Numbered from the stretch's first letter, positions 17,643 to 26,349 are shown. The stretch is 64,000 nucleotides of DNA from Lysinibacillus boronitolerans JCM 21713 = 10a = NBRC 103108 (GCF_000772935.1 NZ_JPVR01000080.1:186001-250000); one strand, 5' to 3'. A program made the numbers and translations. Notes: generated by a model from the letters alone, not told the origin.

Positions 17643-18061
17643 CACTTATTGAAACAGTTGCTGTAACCGTTATCATAGCAATAGTAAGCTTATTAATTTA
17701 TTCCATTATCCATCAAAGTCAAACAAACTTTCATGAGCAAAACAATATAAATAAAGACATTAATGACGCTGCTTATGCTTTAAAGGTAATAACAAAAGAA
17801 ATACGAAAAAATCCAACTAAAGTATCTATGGACTCGTTATCTGAATCTGAATTAACTATTAATAAAGGTGTTACAGGGAAGGAATTACACTTTGTTTTTG
17901 ACAAGGATAAAAAAACTATAAATAAAAATAACGTTATTTTCGCTACAGGTATTCAAGATTTCAAAATCACGCTTAAAGAACAGATCGTTACCATTAAAAT
18001 TACTAGTGAACATGGTAAAACGATATCAACAGAGTTGTATCTCAGAAGGGTAGGAACATAA
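17615..18061 (+). CDS. Minor prepilin (PilW/GspJ-like)
   Basis: A 148-residue prepilin: leader MERSNQAG, cleavage before ITLIETVAVTVIIAIVSLLIYSII with Glu5. The following region, INDAAYALKVITKEIRKNP, has the pattern of GspJ/PilW proteins. The compact C-terminal domain ends in a beta-rich tail. The start overlaps the upstream minor pilin by 28 nt and the stop overlaps the PilX-like ATG by one base. It probably joins the priming and tip complex of the pilus. Confidence 0.85.
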   Translation: MERSNQAGITLIETVAVTVIIAIVSLLIYSIIHQSQTNFHEQNNINKDINDAAYALKVITKEIRKNPTKVSMDSLSESELTINKGVTGKELHFVFDKDKKTINKNNVIFATGIQDFKITLKEQIVTIKITSEHGKTISTELYLRRVGT

Positions 18062-19668
18062 TGAAACGTAAATATTTACAAAAAAATAGCCATGGTTACA
18101 CTTTTATGATTGCCCTCTTTGTTATCGTTTTGATTGCTGTACTTGGACTTGGACTAATGTTAACAACATCAAATACATTAAATATTACTAAACACGAGCG
18201 AAACGATCAGTCAATTTTTTATATTGCGGAGGCTGGGTTAAACGTAGAAAAGAAAGCTGTCTATACCCTTGTAAATAACGCTTATGATTTTACAAGAAAC
18301 AAGCACAAGCAAACAAAAAAAGAAGATAGAGATAAAATTGATTTTGTCAGAATATTTATTGAACAAATAAATGACGGCTTACCTGATCAGCCTGTTTCTA
18401 ATAGCAGCTTCGAACCTCAATTTAATCATCAGCCAGAAGCTTGTGTTAGAGTGACAATGGAAAGTGAATCGCCTTTAGCCATTAAAATTGAATCTACGGG
18501 ATTCTTAAACTCTTCCGAAAAACCCATAGAAATTGATAAAGAATGTACAGAACGGATTTCCAAACATCATCGTGTGGTGGAACAAATCCTTGAAGTAGAT
18601 GTAAATTTAAAGTTTTTAACTGATACTGATAATGGTGATGGAGATAAACCTGTTTTTGAATTACCAAACCTTGCTGTACAAACATCTGGGGATATTTCCT
18701 TAATTGGAAGCGCAGCAATCTATGGTAGCGTAGCAACAAGTAACGGATCTGTATTTCTTAATAACGGAAATGGAAACATTACAGAAAAAATAGGAGTAGA
18801 TGCTAATAAGCTTTATACACCTGATTGGGGACCAGGTCCAAATAAATGGACAACAATTAAGAATAATGTTGTCCCTGTTAAAGTAACTGAAATTCCATTA
18901 CCGCCATTTCCCATTGACGAATTCAATTCTTCATCAGCATTACCTGAACCCGCACCATTAAATATGAGAAACAAACAAATCATTTCAAATGGAAATTTCA
19001 CTTTAGTAGATGGATCTAAGGATGGGAATAAAAGCAATGTTTATCCCTTAAACTTTACTCAGGAAATAAAGTTTAAATCCTTTAAAGTTTCAAACGACAA
19101 TCTGCTTGAGTTAAATATAGGTAGCAACAATGTCAATTTATTTGTTGACACATTTACACTGGCGCAAGGACATTTAAATATTGTAGGAAGTGGTACTTTA
19201 AATATTTTCGTTAAAAACTCATTAGAAATAACAAATGGCAGTAAAGTAAATTTAACTGGTAATACTAATCAACTTAATTTTTATTATGCTGGAAGTAACC
19301 CAATAAATTTAACAAATAGTGATGTTAAGATAAACGGCTCCCTAAATGTGCAATCAGCTAACCTTAGTTTAGGAGGCAGTCTTGGCTTTCAAGGTAATAT
19401 TATTTCAGGTGGCTCGGAAATTGTAATTAACGGCCATTCTAATTCAAATTCACAATTTATACTTGCTCCCAATGCTAATGTAATTGTGGGTAATAGTGGA
19501 TCAATTAAAGGTGTTATTATAGGAAAAAGCTTGAGTGGCTCAGGTAATGCAAAAATTTATTATAATGATGATTTCGTTGTACCTCCGCCTTTCCCACCTT
19601 CTACCTCAAAACCTGATTACAGTGATCCTGAACATTTAATAACTGAAGAAAGTATGGTTGAAAAATAA
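18061..19668 (+). CDS. PilX-like pilin with a large repetitive, solenoid-like C-terminal domain
   Basis: A 535-residue protein. The N-terminus (HGYTFMIALFVIVLIAVLGLGLM, about residues 11-33) and ITKHERNDQSIFYIAEAGLN match PilX N-terminal domains; like PilX it lacks Glu5. From about 195 the chain is rich in Gly, Asn and Ser. Short beta-strand repeats (for example ELNIGSNNVNLFVDTFTLAQG, LNIVGSGTLNIFVKNSLEITNG, KVNLTGNTNQLNFYYAG) predict a beta-solenoid of the DUF7305 or polymer-forming type. It ends in a Pro-rich tail. A large cap on a minor pilin suggests a tip adhesin. The gene is AT-rich and last in the minor-pilin operon. Confidence 0.82.
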   Translation: MKRKYLQKNSHGYTFMIALFVIVLIAVLGLGLMLTTSNTLNITKHERNDQSIFYIAEAGLNVEKKAVYTLVNNAYDFTRNKHKQTKKEDRDKIDFVRIFIEQINDGLPDQPVSNSSFEPQFNHQPEACVRVTMESESPLAIKIESTGFLNSSEKPIEIDKECTERISKHHRVVEQILEVDVNLKFLTDTDNGDGDKPVFELPNLAVQTSGDISLIGSAAIYGSVATSNGSVFLNNGNGNITEKIGVDANKLYTPDWGPGPNKWTTIKNNVVPVKVTEIPLPPFPIDEFNSSSALPEPAPLNMRNKQIISNGNFTLVDGSKDGNKSNVYPLNFTQEIKFKSFKVSNDNLLELNIGSNNVNLFVDTFTLAQGHLNIVGSGTLNIFVKNSLEITNGSKVNLTGNTNQLNFYYAGSNPINLTNSDVKINGSLNVQSANLSLGGSLGFQGNIISGGSEIVINGHSNSNSQFILAPNANVIVGNSGSIKGVIIGKSLSGSGNAKIYYNDDFVVPPPFPPSTSKPDYSDPEHLITEESMVEK

Positions 19669-19675
19669 AAATATA

Positions 19676-19822
19676 GAGGTTGGGACAAAAGTGTTTCAGC
19701 CAACAAAAAACCGAACTCTCCACTAAAACGCTTACGAAATGTTTCGGAATAGTTCGGTTTTTCTAGTTATCATGTTTTGTTAATTTAGATATTATACGAC
19801 ATTATGAAGGTCCCAGTCTCAT
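19676..19822 (+). terminator. Terminator inside a larger inverted-repeat element
   Basis: AAAACCGAACT (19707-19717) pairs with AGTTCGGTTTT (19751-19761), followed by T, giving a terminator for the minor-pilin operon; the A-run on the left makes it bidirectional. Outside it, GAGGTTGGGAC (19676-19686) can pair with GTCCCAGTCTC (near 19812-19822). The GGTTGGGACAAAAGTG edge resembles an intergenic repeat common in Firmicutes (recalled, not searched). Confidence 0.7.
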
Positions 19823-19830
19823 TTTATACT

Positions 19831-21912
19831 CTATTTCCTCAACAACCTACCCGACAACAGCATGCCAATACCACCAATGGTAATAAATAGAACAGCTCTA
19901 ATTAATAAATCAAGGGCAGATAAGTCAAAGAAAATGAGCTTAATAAATGCGATAACTAAAATAATAAAGCCTGTTGTGCGCAATGTTTTTAAATGATGTG
20001 TGGAACTAATCCATAGTGAAACACTGGCTGTTAAGAATAATGTAATAGTTGTAAGGGCGATGCTCAGCTTCCAATCGAGGGCGTTGTTATATGTGAACTG
20101 ATGGATTAGCCCCCATATGGAAATCATCGTGAGCACGATACCACCGCTTACAATGGCGTCTACATATTTCCCTAGACGCTCCTCGTACAATCGATAAATA
20201 ATTCCTTTTACAAGCACATCCGCGACAATCGCTACAATCACTGCTATATAAATTAATCTTGTAATACTGTTTAAGCTTTCTAACATTGACACTCTAGTGC
20301 TGATCATCAAGGAGACTAGTAGGAAAAATGCGCCAAGTACTGGCGTTAAAGCGCGTCCTTTGTAAGTTTCCTCTACAAATAGAGAGCCAGTAAATAAGGC
20401 AGCTAATGCGATACACATCATATATGGCATGCCATTTGTTGCTGCAAAATATACGGTATCTAGCTTGCCAATATAGGCTAAGAAATAGCCAGCTGTGACC
20501 ACTGCTAAAATATCGATTACATATAAATCCTTCATGACCTTTTCAAAAGGTGTGAGTGTCTCTTTTGGACGTCTTGCATATAAGTAAATAATGATGAAAT
20601 AGATGACTGGCATAAATAAGCTTAAATGATCGATACTGAAAAATGGACTTGGTTCATGGAAAACAAAGTTTAGTGTAAATGTCATCACAAGGGAAAGTGA
20701 AGTAACAACCTTCATTATACTTGCACGTATTCGTAAGCTCATCATCACGCCTGCAAATGCAATCAAAGGATACAATAAATCATCCACTTTATTCGGAATA
20801 TTCAATAGCAGTATCATATTACAGAAGGATATAAACACGAGTGTCACAGCACTATCCACTACTTCCTGCCATTTTTGGCGATAGCTATAAAACGCTACAG
20901 CGCCCAATAAAACCATTAAGATAAGAAGTAGCATTTCTCCATTTTCAAGAGAACGGATAATCAGGTTCAGCAGTAATAAACTAAATGAGCCTAAAGAAAA
21001 TTGGAGTCCGATGTGAAGTGGCTTCCATTTGGATTGAGCGTTATAGAGTAAACACCATATGGCATAAAAGATTGCTAGAATCACAAGTAAGCCAAGTGCA
21101 AAAACTACTTGCTGATCACTATTCATAAATGCTACAACACTCACTGCTAGCACTGAAAAGAATGTGGCAATATAAAGGGCTAGCTTTTGCTTGTGCTGGT
21201 AAATAACTAATTGCAATGCAGCAAACAATACGACCACAAATAATAAAATAATGACAGCACTAAAATCCATATATTCTAGTAAGTAAGGTAGTAATAATGA
21301 TGTAAAGGCAACAAAAACAGTTAGTGCTTCATTTTTCTTTAAATAGCTAATGGCAATACCATAGCCAATATAAAGTAGCGTAATGCCTAGTGCTAGAATA
21401 AGACCAATGATTTCATATAATATGGCACTCGCTGCGGTTGTTAAAATACCGACAATAAATGCCCCACCATATAAAGAAATCGTTATAGCCGATGAGCCTA
21501 CTTTCCTACGCTCTAGTCCATAGGCAATAACCGCCAATCCTACCGATAGTACATAGGCAAGGATGATTTTTACGCCATCCGATAAATAGCCATAGTCACT
21601 GACAAGTTTTAGACCCCAAAGTACGCCCATTACTAAAATAACCATGAATACTTTTGGAAGTGCCCACATAACACGTTCCTCCATCGATGGCTGTGGTTGC
21701 ACTTCTTTTTCCGCTACTTTAGTCGGGATAGGCTTCGACTCCAGTACTGGTTTTGGTTTAATTGGTTCTGATTGCTTGATCATCGACTGTCTGGCATCAA
21801 GAGTATTCATTTTTTCAGTGCTTTGCGAACCTTTTAATACTGACAACTCCTGACGTAAATCTGCCATTTCCTCCTCGAGCTTCGCAATTCTGCGCTCCAA
21901 TTCAAGGGACAT
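19831..21912 (-). CDS. DUF2339 polytopic membrane protein
   Basis: A 693-residue protein. A cytoplasmic coiled coil opens the chain (LERRIAKLEEEMADLRQELSVLKG, about 3-30). A Pro/Lys/Glu linker follows, then some twenty or more hydrophobic helices from about residue 80 to the end. This is the architecture of DUF2339 proteins, whose function is not known. GGGGAGGATG lies before the ATG. It is a single gene between terminator elements, unrelated to the pilus genes by content. The helices are too uniform to indicate a transport substrate. Confidence 0.85.
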   Translation of the reverse strand: MSLELERRIAKLEEEMADLRQELSVLKGSQSTEKMNTLDARQSMIKQSEPIKPKPVLESKPIPTKVAEKEVQPQPSMEERVMWALPKVFMVILVMGVLWGLKLVSDYGYLSDGVKIILAYVLSVGLAVIAYGLERRKVGSSAITISLYGGAFIVGILTTAASAILYEIIGLILALGITLLYIGYGIAISYLKKNEALTVFVAFTSLLLPYLLEYMDFSAVIILLFVVVLFAALQLVIYQHKQKLALYIATFFSVLAVSVVAFMNSDQQVVFALGLLVILAIFYAIWCLLYNAQSKWKPLHIGLQFSLGSFSLLLLNLIIRSLENGEMLLLILMVLLGAVAFYSYRQKWQEVVDSAVTLVFISFCNMILLLNIPNKVDDLLYPLIAFAGVMMSLRIRASIMKVVTSLSLVMTFTLNFVFHEPSPFFSIDHLSLFMPVIYFIIIYLYARRPKETLTPFEKVMKDLYVIDILAVVTAGYFLAYIGKLDTVYFAATNGMPYMMCIALAALFTGSLFVEETYKGRALTPVLGAFFLLVSLMISTRVSMLESLNSITRLIYIAVIVAIVADVLVKGIIYRLYEERLGKYVDAIVSGGIVLTMISIWGLIHQFTYNNALDWKLSIALTTITLFLTASVSLWISSTHHLKTLRTTGFIILVIAFIKLIFFDLSALDLLIRAVLFITIGGIGMLLSGRLLRK

Positions 21913-21993
21913 TCAATCATCCTCCCCACTTTATCAATTTTCTAACATTATAACATATTTATCCTTATTGTAAAATTACACTTTTTGTTTATT

Positions 21994-22245
21994 TTATCTC
22001 GGTCTCCGATACATTAAGGCACGTTCACTATCACTGGTGCCCCGTGTGGTTGGATCAACAATGACCCCCATTAACACAAGAATGGATAAAACTGTATTTA
22101 ATATAGATGACATTTGCTCACTCATCACACCTGTAAAATCATAGCCAAAAATTGCAGCCACTTGTTGTGCGAGTAAGAGCAACAATGAAAATAGCCCTAG
22201 TAGAAATGGAATATGTTGAAGACGAACCTTCCAATTAATTCTCAT
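21994..22245 (-). CDS. Phage holin (phi LC3/LL-H type), solitary
   Basis: An 83-residue protein: NWKVRLQHIPFLLGLFSLLLLLAQQVAAIFG, then a second membrane helix (LNTVLSILVLMGVIVDPTT) and the conserved tail DPTTRGTSDSERALMYRRPR. The two helices and the VDPTTxGxSDSxxA motif are diagnostic of the Phage_holin_1 family, which opens the membrane for endolysin. A strong GGAGGTGAGC precedes the ATG. There is no endolysin or other phage gene nearby, so it is a domesticated remnant or part of a resident lysis or secretion function. Confidence 0.88.
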   Translation of the reverse strand: MRINWKVRLQHIPFLLGLFSLLLLLAQQVAAIFGYDFTGVMSEQMSSILNTVLSILVLMGVIVDPTTRGTSDSERALMYRRPR

Positions 22246-22560
22246 AAAAGCTCACCTCCCCCCCTCTTGCCACAGTATATGCATAGTGGTTATGTGACAC
22301 ATATGCAAAAATGGAACTCTTGCCAAGTTACTAGGATTTTTTGATAATATTTTGCGATGCAAGCTATTTTCAAAAAATAGAAGGCATGGGGAGGTTTATC
22401 ATGAGTAACATATTCATATATTTTGTAAGGTTGCCTCGATTTCGAGAAGAATAATGGAAAAGGAGTAAGTGAAACGTCCCTACCAATACCAGCTACCTTC
22501 CCATTTTTTATGGTGTCAAAAAATTTTCTACCGTTGATATTACCTTTTTTAACAACATGA
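22246..22560. other. Intergenic stretch with one tiny possible peptide gene
   Basis: No RNA gene or known motif is visible here. The only coding hint is 22401-22454 on the plus strand: GGGAGG at 22389-22394, 6 nt before ATG, and 17 codons (MSNIFIYFVRLPRFREE). A later GGAGTAAG (near 22462) has no open frame of note behind it. The peptide could be chance. Confidence 0.3.
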
Positions 22561-22593
22561 AAAATGCCAAGTCTATTTAAGACTTGGCATTTT
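22561..22593 (-). terminator. Terminator of the YjiH-family gene
   Basis: AAAATGCCAAGTCT (22561-22574) pairs perfectly with 22580-22593 around a 5-nt loop; on the minus strand the stem ends in T. It lies directly after the stop codon at 22596. Confidence 0.88.
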
Positions 22594-22595
22594 AG

Positions 22596-23951
22596 TTAGA
22601 AGAGTAGATGACCAACCAATGCTGCAATTGGAAGAGAAATAAGCGTACGTAGGATAAATAAGACGACTAAATCCAAAAACTTCAATGGAATTTTTGTACC
22701 TAAAATAAGTCCACCTACCTCAGACATATAGATCAGTTGTGACACAGAAACAACGGCAATAACAAATCTAGTAACATCCGATTCAATCCCTGCACCTAAA
22801 ATAGAAGGTAGAAACATATCGGCAAAGCCTACGACCATTGTTTGTGCTGCTTCAGCCGCTTCAGGTAAGCCAAGGACGGTTAAAATTGGCTCGAACGGTT
22901 TTCCTAAAATCGCAAAAATACTTGTAAATTCAGCAAGCATTAAGGCAATTGTCCCAAAAGCCATAACGATAGGGGCCACACCCACCCATAAATCAATTAC
23001 ATTTCTAGAGCCGTCTTTGAAAAATTGTCGAGGATCACGATTTGCATGCGCAACAGCAAGTGCATTTTCTAAGCCATGTGAGACAGAATTATAGCCCTCA
23101 GGTAATTTCTCACGTGAATAATCTACTGGTGTCCCATCTATATACGTATCCTCCTTTTTCGCAAGTGGATAGATTCGAGGCATAATAATGGCTAATACAA
23201 TTCCACAAAGTACTACTGTCAAATAATAAGGAATAAAATAGCGTGCCAAATGGACAGTATCCAATACAACGATACAGAATGTGATGGACACTACTGAGAA
23301 ACTTGTGGCAATAATCGCAGCTTCTTTTTTTGTGTAGTTCCCCATCTCATATTGTTTACTGGTCATTAACACACCTATTGTGCCATCACCAACCCATGAC
23401 GTAAGAGCATCGATTGAAGAACGACCTGGACTTTTAAATAGTGGCCGCATAATTTTCACCATCATTGTCCCGAAAAATTCAAGTAAGCCGAAGTTTGTTA
23501 AAAATGGTAAAAGGAAACCCGCAAACAAAAAAATGGTAAATAAAAACGTCACAAGTCCCTCATTTGGATCCATGAGGAGTCCACCCGTATTTTCATTATT
23601 GATGGCAGAAGGTCCAAAATTGAAGACTACCATTGAAGCAAAGGCTAAACCGATAAAACGCGTAATTGTCCAAAACCAATTCACATAAAACAATGTATCT
23701 AAAATACGAGGTTCTTTAGCATTTTTACGAGGTATAAACTTCGCTATAAGTGCACCAATTGCGGAGATGGCAAACATTATAATTGTAAAATAACTAATGA
23801 CTGGAGCCACAATCCCTGCTAAAACATTAGCTAATATGGCAATGGGTACTTTCCAGCCCTCTTCCGTTAAAATGGGGGTCATAAATAGAAAGATACCAAT
23901 TAAAGACGGAATAATGAAGTAAAAATATGTAGCAACAGAATACTTTTTCAT
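22596..23951 (-). CDS. YjiH-family membrane protein (nucleoside-recognition/Gate domain)
   Basis: A 451-residue protein with about ten to eleven membrane helices. Two Gate-domain segments are visible: FGTMMVKIMRPLFKSPGRSSIDALTSWVGDGTIGVLMTSKQYE (about 160-205) and FGTIALMLAEFTSIF to GAGIESDVTRFVIAVVSVSQLIYMSEVG in the C-terminal half. The YjiH family is a presumed transporter of unknown substrate. It starts at ATG 23951; the nearest AGG is about 15 nt away, so initiation may be weak. It stands alone. Confidence 0.85.
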   Translation of the reverse strand: MKKYSVATYFYFIIPSLIGIFLFMTPILTEEGWKVPIAILANVLAGIVAPVISYFTIIMFAISAIGALIAKFIPRKNAKEPRILDTLFYVNWFWTITRFIGLAFASMVVFNFGPSAINNENTGGLLMDPNEGLVTFLFTIFLFAGFLLPFLTNFGLLEFFGTMMVKIMRPLFKSPGRSSIDALTSWVGDGTIGVLMTSKQYEMGNYTKKEAAIIATSFSVVSITFCIVVLDTVHLARYFIPYYLTVVLCGIVLAIIMPRIYPLAKKEDTYIDGTPVDYSREKLPEGYNSVSHGLENALAVAHANRDPRQFFKDGSRNVIDLWVGVAPIVMAFGTIALMLAEFTSIFAILGKPFEPILTVLGLPEAAEAAQTMVVGFADMFLPSILGAGIESDVTRFVIAVVSVSQLIYMSEVGGLILGTKIPLKFLDLVVLFILRTLISLPIAALVGHLLF

Positions 23952-24262
23952 TTTTTTTATAAAACCTCATCTCTTTTAATCTCAATAATTTATGTATTTT
24001 GCATTCCAACAATTAAAATAGTGTTTATTTAAAGCATTTATTTATCAATCGCTGTACTACTATGTAGTTTTCATTCAATATCTCATCCCTCCTTCTGTTA
24101 TAGAACGTTTTTAAAAACTTTGAAGTTTGAGCATTAAACAGAAAAATACTCAAATTATTCATGTTTTTATAACATAAACCTGTTATAAAACTATTGTAAA
24201 CTCTACAATACATTTGGTTCAACCTCACAATATTCTGAATATTTATACATCCATAAATATAT
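23952..24262. other. Intergenic stretch, AT-rich, no gene seen
   Basis: About 310 bp upstream of the YjiH gene. Only shadow-like short frames without ribosome sites occur on either strand. No riboswitch-type motif or repeat was recognised. It presumably contains the promoter of the YjiH gene. Confidence 0.5.
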
Positions 24263-24292
24263 AAAAAGCCTAACTTCTAAATTAGAAATTAG
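24263..24292 (-). terminator. Terminator of the YdhR/DsbA pair
   Basis: CTAACTTCTAA (24270-24280) pairs with TTAGAAATTAG (24282-24292) with one G-U, and five T follow on the minus strand. Confidence 0.7.
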
Positions 24293-24325
24293 ACTCCTTG
24301 AATTAGCCGGTAATTCTATTATGCT

Positions 24326-24646
24326 TTAGCGATTATTTAGTTGTTTTACTGGACCTTTAGTGATTTCAGTCAGTTTTGAATTGATAGCAAAGATTTTTGC
24401 GTTGATAGTAGTGATTCCAAATTCAGCTAGCCTTTTTGAATGCATTTCTATATATTGTTCAGCTGTGCGTTTCGATTCGAATAGATAGATTCCGCCTGCT
24501 TCATTTGTTTCAGGGCTCTCTGTCCAAATTTTCCAAAAAAGTCCTTCCTCTTCCTGAATACTTTTTGCTAAATCAGAAAACGCTCCTGCCATCTCATCAC
24601 CAAATGGTCCATCCATTTTAAAATCTACCTGTAATACGTACGTCAT
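24326..24646 (-). CDS. YdhR-family putative monooxygenase
   Basis: A 106-residue dimeric alpha-beta-barrel (ferredoxin-like) protein of the YdhR type: MTYVLQVDFKMDGPFGDEM, then KIWTESPETNEAGGIYLFESKRTAEQYIEMH. YdhR proteins are thought to be small cofactor-free monooxygenases acting on quinone-like or aromatic compounds; activity is unproven. GGAG lies 7 nt before ATG 24646; the earlier ATG at 24661 overlaps the upstream stop and has no site. It forms an operon with the DsbA-like gene, and a divergent TetR regulator suggests an inducible stress or detoxification unit. Confidence 0.82.
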   Translation of the reverse strand: MTYVLQVDFKMDGPFGDEMAGAFSDLAKSIQEEEGLFWKIWTESPETNEAGGIYLFESKRTAEQYIEMHSKRLAEFGITTINAKIFAINSKLTEITKGPVKQLNNR

Positions 24647-24660
24647 TGCCATTCTCCTCA

Positions 24661-25584
24661 TTATTTAGTAGTAATATAACATTCACCGAGTATTTCCTTC
24701 ATTTCATATTGATCTGAGGAAAGCTCTTTTTTCACATAAGATGTAATCTCTGACTTTTCCAGATCATACATGACTTCCATTTCTTTCGAAAATAGAAGCT
24801 TTTCTTTTTCAAGCAAGCTTAAAAGAGATGGCTGTTGTTTTGGTTGCAGCTCTTCAAAATTGAGAACCTGCTTTAGTCCTTCCACATAGTTTACAAATGG
24901 ACGCCCACCAACAATTTTCAGCCCTTTATTATCCTCATTCATCATAATAATAGTTGGGAATCCTCTTACGCCTAAATTTCTTGCAAGGTCAAAATCTTCA
25001 TTTAATAACTGTTGCCCGTTTGTTTGTTCTGATTCGTTTACAATAGCCGCTCCATCAAGCCCCAATTTATTTACAATGTCAATCATCACGGATTTATCAG
25101 CAATATTTTGATTAAATACAAATAGCGCTTCTCTTGCTCGACGCAAATATTCAAATGCTCTAGCATCATGATGATTTTTTTGAATTACTTTAAATACACG
25201 AGACGGTGGATAGGATGATTGCACTGGATTGTTCATCATCACTGTTCCATCTATTGGCATACGATAATATTCTCCAACTTCTCTCCAGTGTCCTACAACA
25301 TCCGCAGGTCCTGATATTCCATTTGCAGGGTCTACTGGACCATCACCCCATTTTTCTAGTAGCCCTCCCATAATCGTATGAAAGTTAAAATAGTGTCCAT
25401 ACTGCTCGATAAAACGTCGAAGAACGGGTTCGAGTGCCCAACAATGAGAACATATTGGATCAGTTACATAGTATACTTCAATGGATTTCTTTGGTTGATT
25501 AAAATCAATCATCCCCAATTCATCCTCGTCAGCTACTCCACATATACCTGTCTCTAAATCACAAAGCATTGGATGATTCTTCAA
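24661..25584 (-). CDS. DsbA-family thioredoxin-like protein related to SpxH/YjbH
   Basis: A 307-residue cytosolic thioredoxin-fold protein. Residues about 32-60 (SIEVYYVTDPICSHCWALEPVLRRF) parallel the SpxH start, with a CSHC active-site-like motif. The cis-Pro region is GVRGFPTIIMM near 210. SpxH (YjbH) is the adaptor delivering Spx to ClpXP, but this gene has different neighbours (YdhR, TetR) and an extra CDLETGIC segment. It is therefore probably a paralogue, perhaps a dithiol oxidoreductase or isomerase. No signal peptide is seen. It could be mistaken for a FrnE-type protein; both belong to the same superfamily. Confidence 0.8.
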   Translation of the reverse strand: MKNHPMLCDLETGICGVADEDELGMIDFNQPKKSIEVYYVTDPICSHCWALEPVLRRFIEQYGHYFNFHTIMGGLLEKWGDGPVDPANGISGPADVVGHWREVGEYYRMPIDGTVMMNNPVQSSYPPSRVFKVIQKNHHDARAFEYLRRAREALFVFNQNIADKSVMIDIVNKLGLDGAAIVNESEQTNGQQLLNEDFDLARNLGVRGFPTIIMMNEDNKGLKIVGGRPFVNYVEGLKQVLNFEELQPKQQPSLLSLLEKEKLLFSKEMEVMYDLEKSEITSYVKKELSSDQYEMKEILGECYITTK

Positions 25585-25696
25585 TTGACTATCCCCTTTT
25601 CTTCTTTTTAAGAATAAGTATATAACTCTCTTATTTGCCTTACAGTTGTATTTTATTCATAATAAAATCATCAATAAACCAATAATCTATTTGAAT

Positions 25697-25712
25697 TGTT
25701 GTTTATACAACA
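25697..25712. promoter_or_regulatory. Candidate TetR operator between divergent genes
   Basis: TGTTGT and ACAACA arms with a 4-bp centre form a perfect 16-bp palindrome 34 bp before the TetR ATG. Size and place fit an operator controlling both directions. Confidence 0.55.
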
Positions 25713-25746
25713 CTTTGAAGAAATTGTTTAAAAAGGAGTGTAAGTA

Positions 25747-26319
25747 ATGACCTCATCTAAGACAGATCTTCGTGTTATACGGACTCGTAAATTAATCATG
25801 GATGCTTTCATTGCACTTTCTAGTAAAAAAGAATTTAAGGATATAACGGTTAAGGATATTACGACAGAGGCCATGATTAATCGTGCGACTTTTTATTATC
25901 ACTTTGAAGATATATATGATTTATTAGAGAAGGTACTATCAGAAGTATTATTAATTAATTTGAATGATGACTTTCTACATCATAACGAACTAAATGAAGG
26001 AGCTTTCCTTATTCTCTTTAAAGCGATAACTAATTTTCAAAAGTCATTGTCTAATCGTTGTCATAGAGGCTATGAAGAGACAATTGCTCGTATTATTAGA
26101 GAGCAGCTTGAAATTATCTTTTACAAAATGTTAGTGAAACAAAATGCAGCGTCAGAGAACGGAGCGCTAAAAATGACTGCTGTAATATTAAGCTGGGGAA
26201 TCTATGGCGCTTCTATAGAATGGAGAACTAGCAATCAAGAGATGCAGCCCGAGGAATTTATCAAACCTGTTATTCCTTATTTATTGGCAGGTATTGATGG
26301 TCAACATAAAAATGAGTAA
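25747..26319 (+). CDS. TetR/AcrR-family transcriptional regulator
   Basis: A 190-residue repressor-type regulator. The N-terminal helix-turn-helix is RTRKLIMDAFIALSSKKEF, then ITVKDITTEAMINRATFYYHFEDIYDLLEKV (residues 10-60), the classic TetR signature. The C-terminal ligand domain is poorly conserved and includes TNFQKSLSNRCHRGYEETIARIIREQ. It faces the DsbA-like/YdhR operon with a 16-bp palindrome between them, so it probably represses that operon and itself. AAAAGGAGTG precedes the ATG. The effector is unknown. Confidence 0.9.
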   Translation: MTSSKTDLRVIRTRKLIMDAFIALSSKKEFKDITVKDITTEAMINRATFYYHFEDIYDLLEKVLSEVLLINLNDDFLHHNELNEGAFLILFKAITNFQKSLSNRCHRGYEETIARIIREQLEIIFYKMLVKQNAASENGALKMTAVILSWGIYGASIEWRTSNQEMQPEEFIKPVIPYLLAGIDGQHKNE

Positions 26320-26349
26320 ACACTTATGAAATCATTTAAGTGTTTACTC
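26314..26349 (+). terminator. Terminator of the TetR gene
   Basis: GAGTAAACACTTA (26314-26326) pairs perfectly with 26337-26349; the left arm includes the TetR stop codon. The T-tail (ACTTTTGG) is short, so efficiency may be moderate. Confidence 0.65.

Noticed and set aside
6989-19668. The pil locus as the ComG competence operon
   Set aside because: It has PilT, PilM, PilN and PilO, which com operons lack, and a different gene order.
21994-22454. Prophage remnant around the holin
   Set aside because: No integrase, structural, endolysin or attachment-site signal is nearby.
24025-24228. 67-codon minus-strand frame upstream of the YjiH-family gene
   Set aside because: No ribosome site, no recognisable motif, AT-rich chance frame.
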